64,000 nucleotides of DNA from the NCBI GenBank assembly GCA_045128275.1, contig JBGVRH010000051.1, positions 12,549-76,548 of the forward strand, read 5' to 3'. Below are positions 8,149-15,076 of this stretch, in pieces. Position 1 is the stretch's first letter, and every line of letters starts with the position of its first letter. The stretch comes from CAMEON01 sp045128275 (GTDB lineage Bacteria > Bacillota > Clostridia > Oscillospirales > CAG-272). The notes beneath the pieces are model-generated. The model was not told the origin of the DNA, made no database searches, and saw nothing but the letters and a program-made list of their open reading frames with translations. The position numbers were made by a program, and so were the translations under genes.

Positions 8149-8177
8149 TTGACAAAACCCATTGGATGTGATATAAT
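8149..8177 (+). promoter_or_regulatory. Promoter of the repeat-rich lipoprotein gene
   Basis: Perfect TTGACA (8149-8154) and TATAAT (8172-8177) with a 17-bp spacer, 62 bp ahead of the ATG. Confidence 0.85.
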
Positions 8178-8239
8178 ACGAAAACTGTTTGGGGCAAAAA
8201 AGCACGGCCCCACAATAGAAAAAGAAAGGAAACAATACC

Positions 8240-9553
8240 ATGAGAAAGCATCTTTTGATCCTGCTGGCTCTGGTCGCCGCTCTGTCCCTGGTCTTCGTGG
8301 CCTGCGACAAGACCCCCGATCAGCCCGCTGACACCACCGTCGCCACCGATGCTCCCACCGAGGAGCCCACCGACGCTCCCACCGAGCCCGAGTCCGAGGA
8401 CGTGACCGAGCCCGCTACCGAGGAGGGCACCACCGCCGCTCCCGAGACCCAGGAGCCCGAGACTCAGGAGCCCGAGACCCAGGAGCCTGAGACCCAGGAG
8501 CCCGAGACCCAGGAGCCTGAGACCCAGGCCCCCGAGACCGAGGAGCCCGAGACCGAGCCCCAGGTCCCCCACTACGACAACTACAACGTTCCCCAGGATC
8601 AGTGGACCGTTTCCGGTCACTGCCCTGAGATCGTTGGCAGCGAGGGTCACGCCAACTCCCCCATGGTTGCCGCAGGCGGTGTTGCCTCCGGCGCTCTCCT
8701 GCACCAGGGTTCCATCAGCCTTGGTGAGATCGACCTGTCCAAGTACGAGAAGGTCGTGATCTACTTTGGCGTTGACAACTCCGACGTTACCTGGGGTCGT
8801 TACAATGAAAACGCCAACAACCGCATCATGCTGGTTTCTGCCGACACTCACCTGACCAACTCTCCCGCTGAGGAGACCGTCATCGCCGGCGCAACCTACG
8901 AGCCCTGCGGCTGGGCTGTCGTTGCCTTCGAGATCGACCTGACCGACGTGGACTACAACGGCCCCGTGTTCGTGACCTACGACACCCTGCCCGGCACCTT
9001 CATGCTGTTCAGCGAGATCGAGTTCATCGGTGCAGAGATGCCCGCTCCCGCTGAGCCCACCATTGTGGATCTGACCACCGTCGGCATCACCGGCAGCTAC
9101 CCCACCGTGGACGTGCCGATCAACGCCGGTTCTCTGGGTCTGACTGAGGGTCACGTCATCACCCTCCACTACGGCTCCATCAACCTGGGCGAGATGGATC
9201 TGTCTCAGTACAGCAAGGTCACCGTGACCTACGCTACCCCCTGCGGTGTGGCAAACGGCCAGGATATGAACGCCGAGTACGAGGCTACCGGCAAGCGCGT
9301 TCTGCTTCTGAACGCTCCCTCCGCTATTCAGGAGGGCTCCGCTTTCGAGCTTCTGCCCGCTGAGGATGCCATCGTCACCACCGCTCCCTACGAGATCTCT
9401 CCCACTTACAGCCAGATCATGACCGTGGAGATCGACCTGACCAACGTTGACTACAACGGCCAGCTCTACCTCTCCTTCGATTTCCGTAACGCCGACAACG
9501 CATTCGGCGCACTGGGCTATCTGGTGTTCGTGACCGAAATCGCCTTCGCGTAA
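8240..9553 (+). CDS. Lipoprotein with QEPET linker and two duplicated beta-rich domains
   Basis: A 437-residue exported lipoprotein: signal MRKHLLILLALVAALSLVFV ending in a lipobox VAC. A Thr/Glu/Pro linker (residues 25-112) contains about six tandem ETQEP units encoded by a 15-bp repeat at about 8452-8530, likely a cell-wall-spanning stalk. Two related domains follow (about 115-265 and 270-437), both with SISLGEIDLSKYEKV or SINLGEMDLSQYSKV and EIDLT(D/N)VDYNG, so the ectodomain arose by duplication. They resemble carbohydrate-binding beta-sandwiches, but I cannot name a family. Own promoter and terminator; probably abundant. Confidence 0.8.
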   Translation: MRKHLLILLALVAALSLVFVACDKTPDQPADTTVATDAPTEEPTDAPTEPESEDVTEPATEEGTTAAPETQEPETQEPETQEPETQEPETQEPETQAPETEEPETEPQVPHYDNYNVPQDQWTVSGHCPEIVGSEGHANSPMVAAGGVASGALLHQGSISLGEIDLSKYEKVVIYFGVDNSDVTWGRYNENANNRIMLVSADTHLTNSPAEETVIAGATYEPCGWAVVAFEIDLTDVDYNGPVFVTYDTLPGTFMLFSEIEFIGAEMPAPAEPTIVDLTTVGITGSYPTVDVPINAGSLGLTEGHVITLHYGSINLGEMDLSQYSKVTVTYATPCGVANGQDMNAEYEATGKRVLLLNAPSAIQEGSAFELLPAEDAIVTTAPYEISPTYSQIMTVEIDLTNVDYNGQLYLSFDFRNADNAFGALGYLVFVTEIAFA

Positions 9554-9572
9554 TTCCGTCCATAACGAAACT

Positions 9573-9598
9573 GACCCCTTGCCTTTCGGCAAGGGGTC
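9573..9598. terminator. Strong terminator between convergent genes
   Basis: Hairpin with arms GACCCCTTGCC and GGCAAGGGGTC around TTTC, followed by TTCTTTGCTTTT on the plus strand. It ends the lipoprotein gene and may also serve the convergent helicase gene. Confidence 0.9.
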
Positions 9599-9620
9599 TT
9601 CTTTGCTTTTGGGGTGTTTT

Positions 9621-11978
9621 TCAATACTCCGAGAGCATCTCGGCAAGCCTGGCCTCGGCCTCATCCGCGCGGAGACGGTCGGCGGCGTAGGCACGGCGGA
9701 GCAGCTCGGCGGGGACGTGCTCGTCGTACTTCTCAAAGATGGGCACCTCCCCGCTCTGGACAAGGCTCTCGCAGTCGATGCCGTCGGTCTCCACGATGCC
9801 GCACAGGTGGGAGAGCAGGTCGTAGTCGTTCCCTCGCTCCATGCGGAAGGTCATGTAGTAGCAGCCCTCGAATTCCAGATTGCTGATCTTGCAGAGGGAG
9901 GCGTTGCGGGCGATGAACTTCCGCAGGGTACGGAAGGATCGTGTCCCCAGCCAGGGGAACAGGCACCAGGTGTAGCCGCCCAGGGACACCAAGGAATGCT
10001 CCAGCATCCCCGTGTTCCGCGCCACGTGGCGGGCGACCTCAATGCGCTTTTGGGCGTTGGGCTTGAGGTAAGGATAAACGGTATCCTCCTCCAGAATACG
10101 GCGCATCCGCTTGAGTATTTTGGTGTGGATCTCACCGAAATCTCCCGGCCAGGACACCTCCATCTTGCCGTCCACCTGCTTGACGTAAATGAGCTTGCGC
10201 TGGATATCCAGCTCCTCCACCTCCCAGACGCGGCCCGCCAGGGCGAAGCGATCCCCCACGGGGGGCGGGGTGGTGATGGTGCCGATCTCATCCGACCCCG
10301 CGCGGACGGTGAAGTCCTCGGAGTCCTTGAACACGGCGTAGAACTTGAAGCTTTTCAGCAGCCGCTCTCCCGCCATGCCCACGATCAGTCCCTTTTCCTC
10401 GGTCATCTCCATGAAATCGTGCTCGATCATGGACACCATGAGGGTGCGGTAGTCCTCCTTGGTCACCTCTGCGAAGGGGGGGAGGGACAGGACGCGCTCG
10501 GCCAGACGGCGGGGGGTCAGCTCACCCGAGGCGGCCAGCACCGACAGGGTCTGGTGGAAGAGCAGGGACATGGGCATCTTGCGGCGCAGAGGCGGCTCGA
10601 TGAACCGCTCCTCGATATAGAGCTGGATGATGGCGATACCGCGGAGCAGCTCCCACGGGATAAGCTGGGGCAGGGGGGTATTGGGCAGAGGATCCTCCTC
10701 GCGGAAGACCATCATCATCTCGGGGGGCTCGCCCCGTCTGCCCGACCGTCCCAGCCGTTGCAGGAAGGAGGAGACACTGTTGGGCGCGCCGTTCTGGAGT
10801 ACCCGCTCCAAGCGGCCTATGTCGATACCCAGCTCCATGGTCACCGTGGCGCAGGTGACGGCGAAGATCTCCTCGTCCTTCATCTTGGCCTCGGCTTCCT
10901 CGCGGATGGAGGCGGAGAGGTTGCCGTGGTGGATGAGGAACACGTCCTGATCCCCCCGCGCGCGGGCGATCTGACGGAAGGTAGCACAGAGGTATTCTGT
11001 CTCCTCGCGGGAATTGGAGAAGACCAGGGATTTCTTATCCTTGACGCAGTCGTACATGTACTCGTAGCCCGCATCGAGAGGGTGGGCGGCGATCTTCGGG
11101 AGAGCGGACTCCACCATAGCGGCGGCCACCGCTTGGGCGGTGGAAAGGTCGAGAGCCTTTTCATAGTCGGTGAGTTCATCGCCGCTCTCGGTGTTGTCCT
11201 CGGTCATGTCGTCGGTGCCGTCCTGTTGAGAATCGGCAGGCTCCGCCGACTGGTCATCCTTGGGGTTCTGGATGTAGAAATGCTCCAGACCCAGCCGCCA
11301 GCGGATCTTGCCCTCCTCAAAGGTGGGCACGTCCACGGGGATGCCCGTGTCCCCTGCCAGCCAGTCAGCGGCGAGGTTTGGGTCACCGATGGTGGCCGAC
11401 AGACCGATACGGCGGGGGGTACGGCCGATGAGATGGCCGATACGGGTGAGCTGACAGATGATCTGGTTGCCGCGATCCGTGCCCGTGAGGGTGTGGATCT
11501 CATCGATGACGATGTAGCGGAGGTCACCGAACAAGCGCAGGATATCGTTGGAGCGGTTGATGAGCATGGCCTCCAACGACTCGGGGGTGATCTGCAGAAT
11601 GCCCGAGGGCTTTTCCAGCAGCTTTTTCTTGTGGGACTGAGCCACGTCCCCGTGCCAGCGGGTCACGCGGATGCCCGTCATGTCCAGAAGCTCCTCCATG
11701 CGCCCGAACTGGTCGTTGATGAGGGATTTCAGGGGGCAGATGTACAGTGCCCCCACACTCATGGGCGGGTTCTCGCAGAGATCCGAGAGAATGGGGAAAA
11801 AGGCCGCCTCGGTCTTGCCGCTGGCGGTGGAGGAGGTGAGCAGGAGGTGGTGGTCGGTCAGAAACAGCGTCCTCGCCGCCGCCACCTGCACCCCTCGCAG
11901 GGACTCCCAGCGGTGGGTGAAGATGTACTCACGGATGAATTCGGGGAAGCGGGAAAAAATGCGGTCGGCTTCGGTCAT
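9621..11978 (-). CDS. Lhr-like superfamily 2 helicase (BrxHI-like)
   Basis: A 785-residue DEAD/DEAH helicase. Motif I is TASGKTEAAF (about residues 51-60), motif II IDEIHTL (about 157-163), motif III SATIGDP, and motif VI GRSGRRGEP (about 410). An acidic insert (about residues 237-275, rich in D, E, T) separates the two RecA-like domains, and a long C-terminal region contains PPPVGDRFALAGRVWEVEELD as in Lhr-type helicases. Together with the DUF2791 ATPase and the TerB-N/TerB-C protein upstream, it completes a set like those reported for Ter-linked DNA-processing systems; BREX type 2 also pairs an Lhr-like helicase (BrxHI) with a DUF2791 ATPase (BrxD). Three small genes and a hairpin repeat intervene, so cotranscription is uncertain. 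Confidence 0.88.
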   Translation of the reverse strand: MTEADRIFSRFPEFIREYIFTHRWESLRGVQVAAARTLFLTDHHLLLTSSTASGKTEAAFFPILSDLCENPPMSVGALYICPLKSLINDQFGRMEELLDMTGIRVTRWHGDVAQSHKKKLLEKPSGILQITPESLEAMLINRSNDILRLFGDLRYIVIDEIHTLTGTDRGNQIICQLTRIGHLIGRTPRRIGLSATIGDPNLAADWLAGDTGIPVDVPTFEEGKIRWRLGLEHFYIQNPKDDQSAEPADSQQDGTDDMTEDNTESGDELTDYEKALDLSTAQAVAAAMVESALPKIAAHPLDAGYEYMYDCVKDKKSLVFSNSREETEYLCATFRQIARARGDQDVFLIHHGNLSASIREEAEAKMKDEEIFAVTCATVTMELGIDIGRLERVLQNGAPNSVSSFLQRLGRSGRRGEPPEMMMVFREEDPLPNTPLPQLIPWELLRGIAIIQLYIEERFIEPPLRRKMPMSLLFHQTLSVLAASGELTPRRLAERVLSLPPFAEVTKEDYRTLMVSMIEHDFMEMTEEKGLIVGMAGERLLKSFKFYAVFKDSEDFTVRAGSDEIGTITTPPPVGDRFALAGRVWEVEELDIQRKLIYVKQVDGKMEVSWPGDFGEIHTKILKRMRRILEEDTVYPYLKPNAQKRIEVARHVARNTGMLEHSLVSLGGYTWCLFPWLGTRSFRTLRKFIARNASLCKISNLEFEGCYYMTFRMERGNDYDLLSHLCGIVETDGIDCESLVQSGEVPIFEKYDEHVPAELLRRAYAADRLRADEAEARLAEMLSEY

Positions 11979-12017
11979 GGGGGCTCCTTTCTGGAGAGCG
12001 GGGGGACGGGAGAACGT

Positions 12018-12076
12018 GCCTCCGGCGGCTTAAGAACCCTTTTGGAAAAGGGTTCTTAAGAATCTCCTAAAACTTT
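12018..12076 (+). repeat. Hairpin repeat, family A copy 1
   Basis: CCTCCGGCGG precedes a 32-nt hairpin (arms CTTAAGAACCC and GGGTTCTTAAG) and an AATCTCCTAAAACTTT tail. The same layout occurs at 27361-27417 and, inverted, at 19201-19270. It lies between the helicase start and the small-protein cassette. Confidence 0.75.
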
Positions 12077-12084
12077 AAAATGGG

Positions 12085-12366
12085 TCAATCATTTCCGTAA
12101 AATGCAAGGAGAGAAGGGTCTTGGACGATCTCATCCAAGGCTCGGCGGATGGTGCCCTCGTCAATGCGCTTTACGACGATATACTTGAACGACGGCGATA
12201 GAAAATCTTCATGGTTGGATTCCATCAAGGATTTCAGATTGTCGGGCGTGATAAAGACCAACGTGTAGGATTCACCGTCTACGGTGGTCACGCACACGTC
12301 CATGTTGTCATTGGTGGGATCGGCTATGCCTTCTATGGGTGTGGGGAAGAAAATGTCATACTTCAC
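12085..12366 (-). CDS. Small protein of unknown function, last gene of the inserted cassette
   Basis: A 93-residue acidic soluble protein, no family recognised. The sequence alternates strand-like segments (YDIFFPTPIEGI, DVCVTTVDGESYTLVFIT) with a C-terminal helical part ending in DPSLLAFYGND. It follows the double-CXXCG gene by 12 bp on the same strand and is probably cotranscribed with it. Small acidic proteins in this setting are often immunity proteins, but nothing in the sequence proves that here. Confidence 0.6.
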   Translation of the reverse strand: MKYDIFFPTPIEGIADPTNDNMDVCVTTVDGESYTLVFITPDNLKSLMESNHEDFLSPSFKYIVVKRIDEGTIRRALDEIVQDPSLLAFYGND

Positions 12367-12378
12367 GGCGATCTCCTT

Positions 12379-13002
12379 TCAAAAAGCTCGGAACATATCC
12401 TCGATCGGCTTAATCTCCGCGCCCGTAAGCTTATGCTTGCGGATGACCTCGGCCACCCGCTCGTTGCACACAAACATAGCGGGGAAATCCCCCACGCGGC
12501 AGAGGTCGTGACCGCTCCAGGTGTCCATATCCAAGGCGGCGGGGATGGTGTACAGCCTTTCGCGGCTCCAAGCGAATCGACCGCAAGCGGGGCATAGGTT
12601 CTTTTTCTTCAGCTTCATGGCGAAAAGGTCAAGCTCCACACGTCCCATGATGGGTGCGTAGCAGTAGACGGGATCGGCAACAGGCTCGGCCTTTGCCCCT
12701 TTCACGCGAAAGACAGGAACCGACTCGATCTCTCCCAGACCGCTGATCCCCGCCTCGTGGAGCAGGTCGATCACCCGCGCGGAGCAGAGAAAGTCTCCCA
12801 CAGGCACCCCCGTAAACTCCAAAAAGTCGGGGTACTTGGCTCCACCCTCCACCTCATAGGCGCGGGGAAAGATGCGCGGTAGGGGAGTGGCGATCTCCCG
12901 CCCACAGGAGGGGCAGGGGGTGCGGTCAAAGCCACCGAAACCGCGATCCCGCCATGCGTAGGCGTAGCGGTTGGAGGAGTGGATGGAGAGGGTGTAGAGC
13001 AT
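12379..13002 (-). CDS. Double-CXXCG protein, SitI6 immunity-like
   Basis: A 207-residue soluble protein with two zinc-ribbon-like motifs, CPSCG near residue 30 and CPACG near residue 137, separated by about 105 residues. Layout and spacing fit the double-CXXCG family named for Myxococcus xanthus paralogues that includes SitI6-type immunity proteins against contact-delivered toxins (from memory). No toxin gene adjoins it, so it could be an orphan immunity gene or have another role. AAAGGAC precedes the ATG. It is the middle gene of a three-gene cassette between the ATPase and the helicase. Confidence 0.65.
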   Translation of the reverse strand: MLYTLSIHSSNRYAYAWRDRGFGGFDRTPCPSCGREIATPLPRIFPRAYEVEGGAKYPDFLEFTGVPVGDFLCSARVIDLLHEAGISGLGEIESVPVFRVKGAKAEPVADPVYCYAPIMGRVELDLFAMKLKKKNLCPACGRFAWSRERLYTIPAALDMDTWSGHDLCRVGDFPAMFVCNERVAEVIRKHKLTGAEIKPIEDMFRAF

Positions 13003-13036
13003 GGCGGTGTCCTTTCCGAAAAGGGAATTCTCGTGC

Positions 13037-13426
13037 TTAATTGTTTGGTTGATTTTCGTCTAAATACTGCACACGGCTATTCCACCATGCAACAAATCCC
13101 TCCGCATCTGCCTTCTCGTGCTTGGATTTTCCCCACCAGCAGGAACGGAATTCAAAATTGTCCATCATTTCCAGAACACCTGTTCTGAATACTTTTTGGC
13201 ACCGTACATTTTCAATGAGGGAAATATCCGTTTGAACCACCTGCAATTTCTTTCCACGGGTTATTCCTAAAGTGCTGATCTCATCCCTTGAACGATCCCA
13301 AAGCCGTCCGCAAAGATACACCTTGGCACCGCCCGCAAAAGCGGCTGTTCCGTTACGCAGTATTCCGTTTTCATCAACGTGGGATTCCTTAATATTACCC
13401 ACCACACAATACGTCCAGTTTTGCAT
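13037..13426 (-). CDS. Conserved-looking hypothetical protein, first gene of the inserted cassette
   Basis: A 129-residue soluble protein starting MQNWTYCVVGNIKESHVDEN; other notable blocks are GTAAFAGGAKVYLCGRLWD and RGKKLQVVQTDISLIENVR, then FRSCWWGKSK. I recall similar sequences of unknown function in Clostridia, but no assigned domain. The ATG at 13426 is preferred because AAAGGAG lies 11 nt upstream and the conserved-looking part begins there; an upstream ATG at 13456 has no ribosome-binding site. The next gene starts 34 bp downstream. Confidence 0.65.
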   Translation of the reverse strand: MQNWTYCVVGNIKESHVDENGILRNGTAAFAGGAKVYLCGRLWDRSRDEISTLGITRGKKLQVVQTDISLIENVRCQKVFRTGVLEMMDNFEFRSCWWGKSKHEKADAEGFVAWWNSRVQYLDENQPNN

Positions 13427-13497
13427 ATCTGCACAGTCTCCTTTCAGAAAAATCATATTCGGGGTTTGGCAAGACGGTTGGATGGCCGATACCCCCC

Positions 13498-13635
13498 TGT
13501 AGGGAGCGACGCCCTCGTCGCTCCGCCACAGAAGGCATACCGATATTTTTCGGCTTTAGGTTCACAAAAAACTAATCAAGCAAAGGAAATTGGAATTGAA
13601 TAGGTCGCGGAGCGGTGAGGGCACCGCTCCCTACA
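13498..13635. repeat. Inverted pair of GTAGGG-palindrome hairpins (family B)
   Basis: Two 28-bp arms in inverted orientation (13498-13525 and 13608-13635) match at 24 positions. Each arm is itself a palindrome after GTAGGG, and the four differences between arms are paired changes that keep both hairpins intact. It lies between the DUF2791 ATPase stop and the start of the small-gene cassette. A related pair sits at 33461-33600. Confidence 0.8.
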
Positions 13636-13654
13636 ATGGGTTGTCTGCAACCTC

Positions 13655-15061
13655 TCAAAAATCCAGATCCTCGGGGTTAAACTTCTTCTTATCCTCCGCT
13701 GTCACGGGAGTCGTTCCCTTCTCTGCGGCGGTGGGTGCCCACGCGTCCTCGGGGTCGCTGTCCTCATGCTTCAGCGTCACCGCCGACCCCACCACCTGCT
13801 CAAAAGTAGCCTCGGGGTTCTGCATGAGGATGTTCAGGACGGTCATATAGTCGCGAAGCATCTCGCGGGGGGTGATCATGCTGTCCGCGCCCGCGCGGGA
13901 GAGGCAGAGGTTGAGAAATGCCAGCTGCTGGGCGTCGGTGATGCGGCACTCCCAGTTGTAGAACTGGGCGTACAGCGCCGTCACGCGGCGGATCAGAGCC
14001 AGCAGCTCGTCGTCGGCCAGACGGCGCAGACGGATCACGGGGCCGATGAGGTTCTTGAAGCCCTCCAGGGCAAATCGGCTGTCGCAGAGACGGGAGCGGA
14101 GAGCCTCATAGGAGAACAGGCCTCGACGGGTGTCCTCGAGAAACTGGGGCGTGCCGCCGAAGACGATGCCCAAGCCCGGGGCGCGGCCCTGGAGGGTATC
14201 GTTGAACATGGACAGGATCTTCTCGTAGTTGTTCTCCCGGCTGACGCGGTGGACGATCTTGTAGAGGTTGACGCACTCGTCGATGAAGACCACGAGGCCG
14301 CGATACCCCATCTTGCGGACGAGGGATGCCCAGAGCTTGAGGAAATCGTACCAGTTATCGTCGTCGATGATGACCGACACGGCAAAGCCCAGCTCGGATC
14401 GAGCCTCTGTTTTGGTGGCGTACTCACCTCTGAGCCAGCGCAGGCAGGCCGACATCCGCAGGCGGGCGGTCTCGCCGTCCTCACGGTAGGCCTTGTAGTA
14501 GGCGGTGATGACGCGGGCGAAGTCAAAGCCTCCCACCAGAAACTCCAGCTCCCGCATGGTGTCGCTGACCTTGCGGGTCATGAGATCGTCAAAGCGGGGA
14601 TCCTCGGGAGACACGCCGCCCGAGATCAGCTCATCCTGCATCATACCGATCCAGCGGGCGATGAGCTTGGGGAGAGCCCCGCCGTCGGGGGAGGCCTTGG
14701 AGGCCAGATTCTTCATCAGCTCGCGGTAGGTGGCCACACCCGACCCGCCGCTGCCGTAGAGACGGCGCTCGGGGGACAGGTCAGCATCGGCGGTGATGAA
14801 GTCCCGCTCCAGAGCGTAGCCACGGATGAGCTGGATGAGGAAGCTCTTACCGCTGCCGTAGCGGCCGATGAGGAAGCGCATAGAGCCGCCGCCACCGTCG
14901 ATCTGCTCCAGATCCGACAGGAGTGCGGCGATCTCGTCCTTGCGCCCGATGGCGATGTAGGGCGCGCCCGCGCGAGGCACCACCCCCGCCGAAACGGACG
15001 CCAGCAGCGACCCCAGCACACGGCGGGGGACTTTCACTTGATTCTGATTGGTATTTTCCAT
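13655..15061 (-). CDS. DUF2791 (BrxC/BrxD-type) P-loop ATPase
   Basis: A 468-residue AAA-like ATPase. Walker A is GRYGSGKSFL (from residue 66) and Walker B is GLVVFIDECVNL (about residues 253-264). The N-terminal RRVLGSLLASVSAGVVPR and the GGTPQFLED segment fit the DUF2791/PF10923 family as I remember it, which includes BrxD of BREX type 2. A charged tail after residue 430 is low complexity. It begins 15 bp after the TerB-type gene with GGAGAAAC before the ATG, so the two are an operon. Likely role: ATP-driven partner of the helicase on DNA (inference). Confidence 0.85.
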   Translation of the reverse strand: MENTNQNQVKVPRRVLGSLLASVSAGVVPRAGAPYIAIGRKDEIAALLSDLEQIDGGGGSMRFLIGRYGSGKSFLIQLIRGYALERDFITADADLSPERRLYGSGGSGVATYRELMKNLASKASPDGGALPKLIARWIGMMQDELISGGVSPEDPRFDDLMTRKVSDTMRELEFLVGGFDFARVITAYYKAYREDGETARLRMSACLRWLRGEYATKTEARSELGFAVSVIIDDDNWYDFLKLWASLVRKMGYRGLVVFIDECVNLYKIVHRVSRENNYEKILSMFNDTLQGRAPGLGIVFGGTPQFLEDTRRGLFSYEALRSRLCDSRFALEGFKNLIGPVIRLRRLADDELLALIRRVTALYAQFYNWECRITDAQQLAFLNLCLSRAGADSMITPREMLRDYMTVLNILMQNPEATFEQVVGSAVTLKHEDSDPEDAWAPTAAEKGTTPVTAEDKKKFNPEDLDF

Positions 15062-15076
15062 ATAGTTTCTCCGTAA

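Noticed and set aside
9579..12059. An 826-codon open frame opposite the helicase gene
   Set aside because: Same antisense artefact; the minus-strand frame has complete helicase motifs and a ribosome-binding site.
12379..13002. A toxin partner for the SitI6-like protein
   Set aside because: Neighbouring small proteins have no nuclease or other toxin motif, so a toxin-immunity pair cannot be claimed.
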